Source of the DNA: an uncultured Clostridia bacterium
GTDB taxonomy: Bacteria > Bacillota > Clostridia > Lachnospirales > Anaerotignaceae
Direction of reading: 5' to 3'
Assembly (NCBI GenBank): GCA_910586765.1
Contig: CAJUJJ010000001.1
Coordinates: 124,001-188,000 of the forward strand
DNA: 64,000 nt
Under the pieces are notes generated by a model that was not told where the DNA came from, did no database searches, and was given only the letters and a program-made list of their open reading frames with translations. Made by a program: the position numbers and the translations under genes. Of the stretch, positions 8,656-17,760 are shown in pieces. Within the stretch, counting starts at the first letter, position 1. Every line of letters starts with the position of its first letter.

Positions 8656-9636
8656 CTATATTTTTTCGCCTATTTTAGAAACAATATCCGCCTCTGCAAA
8701 TAGCATACATTGTTTTATGGCATTTTTAATTGCTTTTGCATTAGAGCTACCATGTGCCTTTACTACAAGGGATTTCAAACCTAAAAATGGTGCTCCTCCT
8801 ATTTCATCAGCATCTAATTTCTTTTTAATATTTCCAAAAGGTTTTTTGAGTGCAGCCGCAGCAATTTTATAGTGTCCTGCTGTAATTTCTTCTTTTATAA
8901 TACCCAAAAGTGCCATACTCAAACCCTCTGATAATTTTAATATAGTATTTCCTAAAAATCCATCACATACCACAATATCTGCTTCTCCAAAAGGAATTTC
9001 TCTTGGCTCAATATTTCCTACAAAATTCAAGTCTGTTTCTTCCAACAATTCATATGCTTCTTTTGTCAGTGCATTTCCTTTTTCTTTTTCTGCTCCTATA
9101 TTTACAAGTGCTACTTTAGGATTTTTTATATCAAACATATTTTCTACATAAACAGATGCCATTTTTGCAAATTGCTGCAAATATTTTGCCTTACAATCCA
9201 CATTTGCACCGCTATCTACCAAAAATGTAAAGCCCTTTTTATTAGGTAGACAAGTACCCAATACTGGACGCTCTACGCCCTTTATACGCCCTACAATAAA
9301 CAATGCTCCTGTAAGCAATGCTCCTGTACTTCCTGCTGAAACAAAGGCATCTGCTTGTTTTTGTTTGACTAAATTTAGCCCTACTACCATAGAAGAATTT
9401 TTTTTCTCTCTAATTGCTTTTGTAGGCGATTCTTCAGTAGTAATTACTTCCTCTGCTTCTACTATTTCTATGCAATTACTATCATAGCTATATTTATTTA
9501 ATTCTGTTTCAATGGCTTGCTTTTGTCCCACCAGTATGACATATGCATTACACTCTTTTACACTATTTACAGCACCCTTTACAATCTCTGCTGGAGCATT
9601 GTCACCACCCATAGCATCTACCGCAATTTTAATCAA
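8656..9636 (-). CDS. plsX: Phosphate acyltransferase PlsX
   Basis: PlsX makes acyl-phosphate from acyl-ACP, feeding PlsY in phospholipid synthesis. It is a peripheral membrane enzyme. The N-terminus IKIAVDAMGGDNAP and the segments EEVITTEESPTKAIREKKNSSM and DALVSAGSTGALL-like (here DAFVSAGSTGALL) are diagnostic. The open frame extends to an ATG at 9669, but AGAGGTG is six bases before an in-frame TTG at 9634-9636, giving MIKIAVDAMGGD as in other PlsX proteins, so I chose TTG (326 residues). It lies downstream of rpmF with a terminator between them and upstream of acpP. Confidence 0.95.
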   Translation of the reverse strand: MIKIAVDAMGGDNAPAEIVKGAVNSVKECNAYVILVGQKQAIETELNKYSYDSNCIEIVEAEEVITTEESPTKAIREKKNSSMVVGLNLVKQKQADAFVSAGSTGALLTGALFIVGRIKGVERPVLGTCLPNKKGFTFLVDSGANVDCKAKYLQQFAKMASVYVENMFDIKNPKVALVNIGAEKEKGNALTKEAYELLEETDLNFVGNIEPREIPFGEADIVVCDGFLGNTILKLSEGLSMALLGIIKEEITAGHYKIAAAALKKPFGNIKKKLDADEIGGAPFLGLKSLVVKAHGSSNAKAIKNAIKQCMLFAEADIVSKIGEKI

Positions 9637-9673
9637 ATAAAACACCTCTTTTACTTTGATATAAAACATTTCT

Positions 9674-9710
9674 AAAAAGAAAAGACAGCTGTCTGCTGTC
9701 TTTTCTTTTT
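9674..9710 (-). terminator. Intrinsic terminator between rpmF and plsX
   Basis: A 16-base perfect inverted arm (AAAAAGAAAAGACAGC and its complement) around a five-base loop, with T-rich flank on the minus strand just after the rpmF stop. It is symmetrical and could partly attenuate readthrough into plsX, which has no obvious promoter of its own here. Confidence 0.75.
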
Positions 9711-9715
9711 GTTTA

Positions 9716-9895
9716 TTAGTCTACGTTTATAACAACTTTTTTATTATAAGAACCGCAAGCTTTGCAAACACGATGTGGCACCATCAATTCACCACATTTA
9801 CTGCACTTTACTAAATTTGGTGTTGCAATTTTCCATGATTGGGCTTTTCTTTTATCTCTTTTAGATTTAGACACACGTCCCTTTGGTACAGCCAT
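9716..9895 (-). CDS. rpmF: 50S ribosomal protein L32
   Basis: A 59-residue protein beginning MAVPKGRVSKSKRDKRKAQ, with two CxxC zinc knuckles (CSKCG and CKACG) near the C-terminus: a standard zinc-type L32 of the large ribosomal subunit. The ATG follows the stop of the DUF177 gene directly (two bases between), with AGGAGG inside the end of that gene. The DUF177-rpmF-plsX order is widespread in bacteria. Confidence 0.96.
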   Translation of the reverse strand: MAVPKGRVSKSKRDKRKAQSWKIATPNLVKCSKCGELMVPHRVCKACGSYNKKVVINVD

Positions 9896-9897
9896 TT

Positions 9898-10416
9898 CTA
9901 CACCTCCTCATCAACATTGAAAAGAGTACGCAAACTTTCTAATCTTGGGTCAAATTCCGTATGATTACAGTTACACTGTCCTTCATTCAAATTTTTACCA
10001 CATTTTGAACATAATCCTTTACAATCTTCTTTACAAACAACTTTCATAGGCAAATTTGCCAATATACTTCGTTGTATTATATCCGTAAAATCAATTTGGT
10101 CATTACAAAAAGTTTCCGCTTCTTTTTCATTTTCTCGCTCTATACTGCCTGCTTGATAAAATATTTCATTCATATCAAATGAAATAGGTATTTTTACTGT
10201 TTCTAAGCAACGACTACACAAATATTCTGCTTCTGTTTTGCCCTCTGCTTCAAACAGTATACCCTTTTTGGTATTTGTTAAAGTACCTTTCACTTCAACA
10301 GGCTCTGAAAAACACACAACATCAGGATAACCTGTAGTATTTTCTATCTGTTCAGAAAAAGACACTTCCATGCTTTCGCCTATTTTGCCTATTATCTGAG
10401 AAATAGTCAGTATCAC
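9898..10416 (-). CDS. DUF177 (YceD-type) protein upstream of rpmF
   Basis: 172 residues. DUF177 proteins nearly always precede rpmF and are linked to 23S rRNA or 50S subunit accumulation. The precise role is not settled. The C-terminal half has the four-cysteine cluster typical of the Firmicute form: CSRCLETV, then CKEDCKGLCSKCGKNLNEGQCNC, likely a zinc site. The start is GTG with GGTGA just upstream, giving MILTISQIIGKIGE. Likely co-transcribed with rpmF. Confidence 0.88.
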   Translation of the reverse strand: MILTISQIIGKIGESMEVSFSEQIENTTGYPDVVCFSEPVEVKGTLTNTKKGILFEAEGKTEAEYLCSRCLETVKIPISFDMNEIFYQAGSIERENEKEAETFCNDQIDFTDIIQRSILANLPMKVVCKEDCKGLCSKCGKNLNEGQCNCNHTEFDPRLESLRTLFNVDEEV

Positions 10417-10461
10417 TCACATCACCCCAGTCGTACCTAAAGTATTATACAAAAAGGCATA

Positions 10462-11658
10462 TTATTTGTCAAGCAAGTCTTTTGTATCTCTTGCAATCAT
10501 AAGTTCTTCATTTGTTGGTATTACAAGAACTCTAATGCGAGAGTCTGGTGCGGAAATTTCAATAGCTTTTCCTCTCAAACTGTTATTATAAGAGTCAATA
10601 TGAACGCCCAAAAATGCTAAATAGTCACAAATCAAACGTCTGATAGAACCTGAATTTTCTCCTAATCCTGCTGTAAATACAATAGCATCTACACCATTCA
10701 TAGATGCTGCATATTCACCAATATATTTTGCTACACGATAAGCAAAAATGTCCAATGCTGCCTCTGCTCTGACATTTCCTTCATCTCTTGCACCTTCAAT
10801 ATCTCTAAAGTCACTGGAAACACCAGAAATACCAAGCACACCAGATTTTTTATTTAATACAGTATCCATTTCTGCTGGAGTTAAATTTTCTTTTTCCATC
10901 AAAAATGTAATTACTGCTGCATCTACGTCACCAGCACGAGTACCCATTACAAGTCCCTCTAATGGTGTAAAGCCCATAGACGTATCAATAGATTTACCAT
11001 TTCTTACTGCACAGATACTACCACCATTTCCTAAATGGCAAGTAATAATTTTAGATTCCTCTATTGGTCTGTTTATCATTTTTGCTGCTTCTTGTGCTAC
11101 AAATTTATGGCTTGTACCATGGAAACCATATCTTCTAATTTTATATTTTTCATAGTATTCATATGGCAAAGCATAAAGATATGCTCTTTCTGGCATTGTT
11201 TGATGGAATGCTGTATCAAATACAGCTACCTGTGGTACACCAGGCATAATTTTTTCGCAAGCATCTATACCAATTAAATTTGCTGGATTATGCAAAGGGG
11301 CTAATTCACAGCATTTTTGTATTGCTTGTTTTACTTCTGGAGTAATAATAACGGAATTTGCAAAATATTCTCCGCCATGTACTACTCTGTGTCCTACTGC
11401 ATTAATCTCTTTTACATTAGATACTACACCATGATTGCTATCTAAAAGAGCATCTATTACCATTTTTACTGCTACTGTATGGTCTTCCATATAATCATTA
11501 AATATTACATCATCTTTTCCTGCTGGCTGATGTTTTAATTTAGAACCTTCAATACCGATTCTTTCACAAAGACCTTTTGCTAAAACAGCTTCTGTATCAC
11601 TATCAATCAACTGATATTTTAAAGAGGAACTACCACAGTTTAAAACAAGAATTTTCAT
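10462..11658 (-). CDS. ackA: Acetate kinase
   Basis: Converts acetyl phosphate and ADP to acetate and ATP, the energy-yielding end of acetate fermentation. The 398-residue protein shows the ASKHA-fold signatures: N-terminal MKILVLNCGSSSLKYQ, HRVVHGG, FDTAFH, the catalytic-region HGTSHK, and GHLGNGGS-type (HLGNGGSICA). Ribosome binding site AAGGAGAG. Transcribed with pta, whose stop lies about 45 bases upstream of the ackA ATG, in the order pta-ackA. Confidence 0.97.
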   Translation of the reverse strand: MKILVLNCGSSSLKYQLIDSDTEAVLAKGLCERIGIEGSKLKHQPAGKDDVIFNDYMEDHTVAVKMVIDALLDSNHGVVSNVKEINAVGHRVVHGGEYFANSVIITPEVKQAIQKCCELAPLHNPANLIGIDACEKIMPGVPQVAVFDTAFHQTMPERAYLYALPYEYYEKYKIRRYGFHGTSHKFVAQEAAKMINRPIEESKIITCHLGNGGSICAVRNGKSIDTSMGFTPLEGLVMGTRAGDVDAAVITFLMEKENLTPAEMDTVLNKKSGVLGISGVSSDFRDIEGARDEGNVRAEAALDIFAYRVAKYIGEYAASMNGVDAIVFTAGLGENSGSIRRLICDYLAFLGVHIDSYNNSLRGKAIEISAPDSRIRVLVIPTNEELMIARDTKDLLDK

Positions 11659-11705
11659 TTTTTTCTCTCCTTCATTTATTACAACTCAATACGTTTACAC
11701 CTTTT

Positions 11706-12701
11706 TTATTTTTGCATTTGTGCCTGAATTGCTGTAATAGCAATAACACCAACAATATCCTCTGCGGAGCAGCCTCTGGAAAGGTCATTTACTGGTTTTG
11801 CAATACCTTGCAGTATTGGACCATAAGCTTCTGCACCTGCTAATCTTTGTACTAATTTATAACCAATATTTCCAGCATCTAAGTCAGGGAATACCAATAC
11901 ATTTGCTTTTCCTGCAACAGAACTGTCTGGTGCTTTTTGTGAGCCTATTTCTGGTACAATAGCTGCATCAAGTTGTAATTCGCCATCAACTTTCAATTCT
12001 GGATATTTTTCTTTTGCAATGCGAACACCTTCTACTACTTTATCTACATCAGCGTGTTTTGCACTGCCCTTTGAAGAATGAGAAAGCATAGCAATTCTTG
12101 CTTCTGCATCAACAAATGTTTCAAATGATTTTGCAGAACTTACTGCAATACCTGCCAATTCTGCAGAAGTTGGATTTTGATTTAATCCACAGTCCGCAAA
12201 CAAAAATACGCCATCTGCTCCATATGTTTTATCTGGGCATACCATCATGAAAAATGCGGAAACTAAATCTGCACTTGGGTCTGTTTTTAATATCTGCAAT
12301 GCAGGACGTAATACGTTTGCTGTTGCGTGAATTGCTCCAGATACCATACCATCTGCTACACCTAATTTTACAAGCATAACACCGAAAAATAATGGGTCTT
12401 CCAACATTTTTCTTGCGTCATCTGCTGTAATGCCTTTGCTTTTTCTAATTTCTACTAATGTGTTTACTACTTCGTCCATTCTTTCATAATTGTCTGGGTC
12501 AATAAATGTCGCTTTTGATAAATCACAATCTAGTGCTACTTCTAATATTTTGTCTTTATTGCCTACCAAAATAATATCAGCTAATCCCTCTTTGAGTGCT
12601 GCATCTGCTGCTTTTAAATTTCTAATCTCATAAGATTCTGGCAATACAATCGCTTTTTTGTCTTTTTTTGCTCTTTCTTTGATTTTTGTTATAAAGTCCA
12701 C
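11706..12701 (-). CDS. pta: Phosphate acetyltransferase
   Basis: Interconverts acetyl-CoA and acetyl phosphate, the step before AckA. 331 residues, the short Pta form without the DRTGG regulatory part. Recognisable segments are IVLPESYEIRNLKAA, DGMVSGAIHATANVLRPALQI and FLFADCGLN-type (VFLFADCGLNQNPT) near the middle, and FPDLDAGNIGYKLVQRLAGA near the C-terminus. The frame is open to an ATG at 12722, but AGGAGG lies eight bases before an in-frame GTG at 12699-12701, which gives the usual MDFITKIKERAKK start. Preceded by a good promoter. Confidence 0.95.
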   Translation of the reverse strand: MDFITKIKERAKKDKKAIVLPESYEIRNLKAADAALKEGLADIILVGNKDKILEVALDCDLSKATFIDPDNYERMDEVVNTLVEIRKSKGITADDARKMLEDPLFFGVMLVKLGVADGMVSGAIHATANVLRPALQILKTDPSADLVSAFFMMVCPDKTYGADGVFLFADCGLNQNPTSAELAGIAVSSAKSFETFVDAEARIAMLSHSSKGSAKHADVDKVVEGVRIAKEKYPELKVDGELQLDAAIVPEIGSQKAPDSSVAGKANVLVFPDLDAGNIGYKLVQRLAGAEAYGPILQGIAKPVNDLSRGCSAEDIVGVIAITAIQAQMQK

Positions 12702-12838
12702 AACTAAAACCTCCTGCTCCATAAAAAAATAGTCATTTTGCTGTCTAATAAAAAATAATAAGTTTTTTTATTATTTGCTTTTACTTTTTATTAGTAAAAT
12801 ATACAGTAACAAATTGGTAATTTGCACCTTTCGTTATT

Positions 12839-12867
12839 ATTATAAACAATCTATTACTTGTATACAA
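12839..12867 (-). promoter_or_regulatory. Sigma-A promoter for pta-ackA
   Basis: Minus strand TTGTAT (12862-12867), a 17-base spacer and a perfect TATAAT (12839-12844), about 140 bases upstream of the pta GTG. Confidence 0.7.
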
Positions 12868-12918
12868 TAGCTATTTCCAAAAAAATTCAGTTTTTTTCAT
12901 TAATACAAATCTTTTTTA

Positions 12919-13962
12919 TTATACTAATGGAAATTCCATCAAAAAAGTTGTGCCTCCATGCTCTCGACTTTCAATTTCTATTGTGCCTCCCAATGCTGCT
13001 ACTCCTGCATTGACTACATCTAATCCTACTCCCCTGCCCGAAAACAAACTTACCATACTTTTGGTTGTAAAACCTGGCTTTAACAAAAAATTATATATTT
13101 CTTGGTCTGTATAACATTCCTTTTCTTTTTTAAGCACACCTTTTTTTTCTGCAATTTGCAATATATTTTGTTTGTTCAATCCTCTGCCATCATCATAAAA
13201 TGCTACAGAAACTTTTTGTCCTACTTTTTTAATTTCAATGCGTATTCTTCCTACATCACTTTTTCCTAACATTTCCCTTTCTTGTTTACTTTCAATGCCA
13301 TGGTCCATACTATTTTTTACCATTTGCATTACTGCCATAGAAATCTTTTCATAAATATCTTTTGGTACCTCTGTTTCTTTTCCAATCATTTGTATTTGTA
13401 CTGTCTTGTTTAATTCCCTTCCCATTACAGTTACCATTCTTTCCGCCTTTTGCAAAAGACCATCAAAATTTTCAAAAGGAATTATTTTTCTTCCCTTTCT
13501 GGTATACTGCATATTTTCTGCATTAGGGTCCATTTCTTCCCCATCAATATGTTCCAAAAAGTTTTTTATTCTTCTGACGATTGCCCAACCAAAATCCGTA
13601 ATATCTTCTCCTGTTTCCATTCGTTTTAATTCCCTTTTTACACAACTGGAAACTGTTTTTGTTAAACGAAGCAATGTTTTTAAGTCTTGTTGATTAATAT
13701 TTTCTTCTTCTTGCAAATAAGAAAATAAATCTTCTGCACCATGTATCATTTCGGCAATAGTTTGATGTCCCATCATAAATGCAGAACCTTTAAAGCTATG
13801 CAATGTACGAAACATTTGTTTACTTTCTTCTTTTGTAATATAAATTTCTTTTTGTTCTATATATTTGCTCTCCAAAAAAGCATCGATTTTATCTATGCTT
13901 TTCCATGCTTCCTCTATAAAAATATCTTGTAAAAAATCGAAGTTTACATTTTTGGTATCCAA
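12919..13962 (-). CDS. Minimal CheA-like histidine kinase (Hpt plus HATPase only)
   Basis: 347 residues. The N-terminal Hpt domain carries the phosphoryl-acceptor motif LHSFKGSAFMMGH, with His near residue 55. After a short linker, the C-terminal half is a CheA-type ATPase: N box MVKNSMDHGIE, G1 box DDGRGLN, and a lid and G2 region GLDVVNAGVAALGG. The P2 (CheY-binding), P3 (dimerisation) and P5 (CheW-like) domains of CheA are all missing. It may phosphorylate a response regulator outside the chemotaxis array. The chosen start is TTG with AGAGGA eight bases upstream; a longer frame to 13989 has no good site. No receiver or CheW gene is adjacent. Confidence 0.8.
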   Translation of the reverse strand: MDTKNVNFDFLQDIFIEEAWKSIDKIDAFLESKYIEQKEIYITKEESKQMFRTLHSFKGSAFMMGHQTIAEMIHGAEDLFSYLQEEENINQQDLKTLLRLTKTVSSCVKRELKRMETGEDITDFGWAIVRRIKNFLEHIDGEEMDPNAENMQYTRKGRKIIPFENFDGLLQKAERMVTVMGRELNKTVQIQMIGKETEVPKDIYEKISMAVMQMVKNSMDHGIESKQEREMLGKSDVGRIRIEIKKVGQKVSVAFYDDGRGLNKQNILQIAEKKGVLKKEKECYTDQEIYNFLLKPGFTTKSMVSLFSGRGVGLDVVNAGVAALGGTIEIESREHGGTTFLMEFPLV

Positions 13963-14343
13963 AGTATCATTCCTCTTGACTAAAGTCATTACTAAAAATA
14001 AAATACAATATAATAAACATCATTCACATTCTTTTATATATTCTAAGTATATATCGAAATTGCAAACAATACCATAGTAAAATTTAATAAATTGTAATAA
14101 ATTTGTTACACTTTTACTGTCTAAATACCATGATAATAACAGTATATACTATAACACAAACAGAGTAATATAACACTCATAAAAGCGTTTTTTGCTTTAT
14201 TTTTTGTTTTTTTAAAAATTGTTATATTTCTTTTACATTTTACTTTTTTTGTTCATAATTTTTTAAATTATACTATACATACTATAAAACAACATTATTT
14301 AGAAAGGAGTAGGACATATATTTTTATGTCTATCAAATAAATT
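13963..14343. other. Divergent intergenic region between the CheA-like gene and tmcAL
   Basis: 381 AT-rich bases with no gene of normal size. TATACT (14270-14275) could be the -10 for tmcAL. A strong ribosome binding site, GAAAGGAG (14302-14309), is followed not by tmcAL but by a tiny frame, ATG-TCT-ATC-AAA-TAA (14326-14340), which stops three bases before the tmcAL ATG. GACATA and TATGTC (14313-14330) can form a small hairpin there. Confidence 0.5.
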
Positions 14344-15582
14344 ATGAAAATACTTGGCATTATAGCAGAATACAATCCCTTCCACAATGGACATAGTTAC
14401 CAAATACAAAAAGCAAAGCAAATAACAAATGCAGATGCTGTTGTTGTAATAATGAGCGGAAATTTTGTACAAAGGGGAGAACCTGCTATTTTAGATAAAT
14501 GGACAAGAACACATATGACACTTTGTAGCGGTGCTGATATTGTAATAGAATTACCTGTTATTTATGCTACTGCCAGTGCAGAATATTTTGCTTATGCCGC
14601 TGTAAAATTATTTCATGATATGGGTATTATAACAGATATTTGTTTTGGCTCAGAACTAGGAGAAATTGCCCCTTTACAGCAAATTGCTGAACTGCTTTTA
14701 CAAGAGCCTGAACAGTTTCGCAAGAATTTAAAACAGCAGTTACAAAAGGGTATTTCTTATGCTTCTGCTCGTTGTATTGCTCTTTCTCAATACTATCCCA
14801 ACAGCGAAAAAATACTTTTTCAGCCAAATAACATACTTGCTGTGGAGTATCTCAAAGCATTGCTTAAACTAAATAGTAATATATGCCCTCATACCATTGC
14901 AAGAAAAAATTCTGACTACAACAGCATTACACTACATCATAAAAATATGGCTTCTGCTTCTGCATTAAGAAATGCTATCGCACAAAATAACATTAATCAA
15001 ATAAATCAATACATTCCCTCAGAATGTTATACTATTTTATGTGAAAGTATTTTACAAGGCAAAGCACCTATATTTTTAGAACAATTTACATCTGCTTTAC
15101 ATTATTGTATTCGTAACAAAACTCCTGAAGAAATTAAAAACATATTTGAAGTAACAGAAGGGTTAGAAAATCGCATTTATAAAGCATTTGATACACAATA
15201 TGAACTCAAAGACATTATTTCTTTTATCAAAACAAAAAGATATACTCAAACACATATACAAAGAATATTATTACACATATTACTGCAAATACAAAAAGAA
15301 GATATACTTTATTTTAATGATACAATATACTGCCCTTATATTCGTGTATTAGGATTTCGTCGTGAAAAGCAGCATATACTCTCATTATTAAAAAAACAAT
15401 CCGCATTACCTTTACTCACCAATTTAAAGCAATATCAAACCATTTTAGACAAAAAAGGGCAATATCTGTTATCTCTTGAAACAAAATCTACTGACATTTA
15501 TTTTATGGCATCTCCCAATAAAATATACCGTCGTATTCATCAAGATTTTACACAACCTATGGTTATGATTTCTCTTACTTAA
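14344..15582 (+). CDS. tmcAL: tRNA(Met) cytidine acetate ligase
   Basis: TmcAL (YlbM) makes N4-acetylcytidine at the wobble base of elongator tRNA-Met from acetate and ATP. The 412-residue protein opens with the nucleotidyltransferase motif MKILGIIAEYNPFHNGH and continues with VVIMSGNFVQRGEPAI and KWTRTHMTLCSGADIVIELP, all diagnostic. The start is fixed by homology, as there is no ribosome binding site within 15 bases; the GAAAGGAG that is present lies about 35 bases upstream and belongs to a four-codon leader. ylbJ follows by about 50 bases, the usual neighbour in Firmicutes. Confidence 0.93.
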   Translation: MKILGIIAEYNPFHNGHSYQIQKAKQITNADAVVVIMSGNFVQRGEPAILDKWTRTHMTLCSGADIVIELPVIYATASAEYFAYAAVKLFHDMGIITDICFGSELGEIAPLQQIAELLLQEPEQFRKNLKQQLQKGISYASARCIALSQYYPNSEKILFQPNNILAVEYLKALLKLNSNICPHTIARKNSDYNSITLHHKNMASASALRNAIAQNNINQINQYIPSECYTILCESILQGKAPIFLEQFTSALHYCIRNKTPEEIKNIFEVTEGLENRIYKAFDTQYELKDIISFIKTKRYTQTHIQRILLHILLQIQKEDILYFNDTIYCPYIRVLGFRREKQHILSLLKKQSALPLLTNLKQYQTILDKKGQYLLSLETKSTDIYFMASPNKIYRRIHQDFTQPMVMISLT

Positions 15583-15615
15583 ACATAATATTAATACCAA
15601 AATGATATTATGTTT
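15581..15615 (+). other. Intercistronic hairpin between tmcAL and ylbJ
   Basis: AAACATAATAT and ATATTATGTTT form an 11-pair stem with a 13-base loop, starting at the tmcAL stop codon. No T-run follows (CACAAAGGAGAG comes next), so it is more likely a processing or partial-termination element than a full terminator. Confidence 0.5.
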
Positions 15616-15633
15616 CACAAAGGAGAGTAAACC

Positions 15634-16761
15634 ATGAAACTACAAAATGTTCTTTTAACAATAGCTACACTTTTTTTGCTTTTTTGTCTTTTATGTTTTC
15701 CTCAAGCACTTTTACAAAAATCAATAGAAAGTGTAGATTTATGGTTTAATACTGTACTACCTTCTCTGTTTCCTTTTTTAACAGCAACGGGTATTTTAAT
15801 CCGTTTAGGCATCGCTCACAAATTGGGTTATATTTTTCAGCCTATTATGAAACCTATATTCGGACTTTCGGGTATTTGTGCTTTTCCTCTTATATTAGGC
15901 ATGATTTCTGGCTATCCTTCTGGTGCAAAAATAACGGTTACACTTTATCAAAATAATGCTCTTTCCCAAAAAGAAGCACAAGCTATACTTGCTTTTTGCA
16001 ACAATCCAGGCCCTCTTTTTGTAGTGGGTACAGCAGGCACTGCCTTTTTAAAAAATCCAGCAATGGGATATTTTATGCTTTTTTGTATATTCGCTGGAGC
16101 AATTACAACAGGAATATTACTTCGCTTTTTTTATAAACCAGAAAATAATATTACTGCAAAATCAAACTATACTCTCTCTGCTCCCTCAGACATAGAATCT
16201 ATAGGAAAAATATTAGCAAATTCTGTTGCTGATGCTATGGAAACAGTAACACAAATAGGCGGATTTATTATACTCTTTGGAGTTATTATAGAAGCATTTC
16301 AGCAAACAGGCATTATTGCGTTTTTTGCGAAGTATTTTTCTGGTATATTTTCTCTTTCTTATTCTGCTATTGCTGCAATATTAGGCGGCATATTAGAAAT
16401 GACAAATGGTGCTTTCCTTTTAAGCCAATCCCCAGAACAAATACATACACAACTAACTGCAATTACAGCAATACTTTCATTTGGTGGATTATCTATATTA
16501 TCACAAACATTAGGCATACTATCCCCTATTCCTATATCTAGTGCAAAATATTTTTTCTCAAAATGCCTTAACAGCATTTTTTCAGCTATTATATGCTTTT
16601 TTTGCTATCCTCTTTTTCAAAACAAATTAATAAAAGCAGTTTCTGTAAGCTCCTTTGCCACAAAAACTGCCCCTTTTTATTATCATTCATTTGTATTTTA
16701 TTTGTCTTTTTTATTGTTTGCATTATTATTACTTTCTTTTTATCATCTACGTCAAAAATAA
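15634..16761 (+). CDS. ylbJ: Sporulation integral membrane protein YlbJ
   Basis: A 375-residue polytopic membrane protein. In Bacillus ylbJ is expressed in the mother cell under sigma-E and is needed for normal resistant spores. Hydrophobic segments are spread over the whole length, with the conserved loops LWFNTVLPSLFPFLTATGIL, SGYPSGAKI and CNNPGPLFVVGTAGT that mark the family. Ribosome binding site AAAGGAGAG before ATG. Its stop is only four bases from the stop of the convergent coiled-coil gene, with no terminator between them. It fits with spo0A and spoIVB in the same window. Confidence 0.92.
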   Translation: MKLQNVLLTIATLFLLFCLLCFPQALLQKSIESVDLWFNTVLPSLFPFLTATGILIRLGIAHKLGYIFQPIMKPIFGLSGICAFPLILGMISGYPSGAKITVTLYQNNALSQKEAQAILAFCNNPGPLFVVGTAGTAFLKNPAMGYFMLFCIFAGAITTGILLRFFYKPENNITAKSNYTLSAPSDIESIGKILANSVADAMETVTQIGGFIILFGVIIEAFQQTGIIAFFAKYFSGIFSLSYSAIAAILGGILEMTNGAFLLSQSPEQIHTQLTAITAILSFGGLSILSQTLGILSPIPISSAKYFFSKCLNSIFSAIICFFCYPLFQNKLIKAVSVSSFATKTAPFYYHSFVFYLSFLLFALLLLSFYHLRQK

Positions 16762-16765
16762 ATTT

Positions 16766-17269
16766 TTATCTGCCTAAACGTAACTCTTGTATGTTTTCAG
16801 ACAATACCGACAATGTATCACCGAAATATTGGTCTGTTTTCATACTTTCATCATATACTACATTTTTAAGCTCTCTCAGCCTTTCCTGTGCTGTACCAAG
16901 CACTTCTTCTGCGTATTCCATTGCTCCAATACGCAGTTCTTTTGATGTCTTTTTTGCATTATCTACAATTTCCGCCGCCTGCTCATATGCTAATTTTGTA
17001 ACTTCATTTTCATCAACCATACGTTTTACACGTTCTTCTGCATTTTTTACAATTTCATCTGCTTCTTTTTGGGCATCAATTAATATTTTATTCCTTTCCT
17101 CAATAACCCATTTTGACTGTTTTAATTCGTTAGGAAGTTTCATACGAATTTCTGTAATAATCTCATACAGTTCTTCTTTATCAACAGATACTCTATTACT
17201 AAAGGGCACTGCACGGCTATTATCCAATGTTTCTTCCAATTCGTTTAACAAATCCAAAACTGTTTCCAT
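16766..17269 (-). CDS. Coiled-coil protein downstream of coaD (DivIVA / ATP-synthase-b-like)
   Basis: About 167 residues, highly charged and helical, with no membrane segment. From about residue 50 to 150 it is one long heptad-rich helix with repeated Ala-Glu-Glu patterns (AQKEADEIVKNAEERVKRM), similar in style to DivIVA or the ATP synthase b subunit. Proteins of this type often follow coaD in Clostridia, and their function is not known to me. The frame could start at GTG 17284 inside the coaD stop, but GAGGGA lies eight bases before ATG 17269, giving METVLDLLNELEE. Confidence 0.65.
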   Translation of the reverse strand: METVLDLLNELEETLDNSRAVPFSNRVSVDKEELYEIITEIRMKLPNELKQSKWVIEERNKILIDAQKEADEIVKNAEERVKRMVDENEVTKLAYEQAAEIVDNAKKTSKELRIGAMEYAEEVLGTAQERLRELKNVVYDESMKTDQYFGDTLSVLSENIQELRLGR

Positions 17270-17280
17270 ATTGCATTCCC

Positions 17281-17760
17281 TCACTTTTTATATTTTTCTG
17301 CTATAAACTCCCTGATTTCTTTTGGCACCATAAAATCAATATTGCCTCCAAATACAGCAACCTCTTTTACATTTGTAGAACTTAATGCCAAATGCTCCTC
17401 ATCTGCTGCTAAAAAAATGGTTTCAATCGCTCCATACAATTTTCTATTAATCAAATACATTTGAAATTCAGCTGCAAAATCTATACTATTACGCAGCCCT
17501 CTAATGGCAACTGTTGCACCAATTTCTTTTGCAAAATCTACAAAAAGCCCTTGAAAGGACGCAATTTCTACATTTTTAATTTCTTTTGTAACCAACTCTA
17601 AATGATGTTTTCTTTCTTCTACTGTAAATAGTGCCTTTTTATTGGGGTTTTCCAATATCGCTACTACTAAATGGTCTGTAATCTCTGCTGCCCTTTTTAT
17701 AATGTCAAGGTGTCCTAATGTAACAGGGTCAAAACTCCCTGCATAAATTGCTTTTATCAT
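17281..17760 (-). CDS. coaD: Phosphopantetheine adenylyltransferase
   Basis: Adenylylates 4'-phosphopantetheine to dephospho-CoA, the penultimate step of CoA synthesis. 159 residues, with the nucleotidyltransferase motif GSFDPVTLGHLDII at residues 8-21, RGLRNSIDFAAEFQM in the middle and the C-terminal SSTNVKEVAVFGG. Start ATG preceded by GGAGG. The first four bases overlap the end of rsmD, so translation is probably coupled. The rsmD-coaD order is standard in Firmicutes. Confidence 0.97.
   Translation of the reverse strand: MIKAIYAGSFDPVTLGHLDIIKRAAEITDHLVVAILENPNKKALFTVEERKHHLELVTKEIKNVEIASFQGLFVDFAKEIGATVAIRGLRNSIDFAAEFQMYLINRKLYGAIETIFLAADEEHLALSSTNVKEVAVFGGNIDFMVPKEIREFIAEKYKK

Noticed and set aside
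16593..17306. 237-codon open frame on the + strand across the ylbJ end
   Set aside because: Overlaps ylbJ out of frame and the coiled-coil gene antisense; a Ser/Phe-rich shadow.
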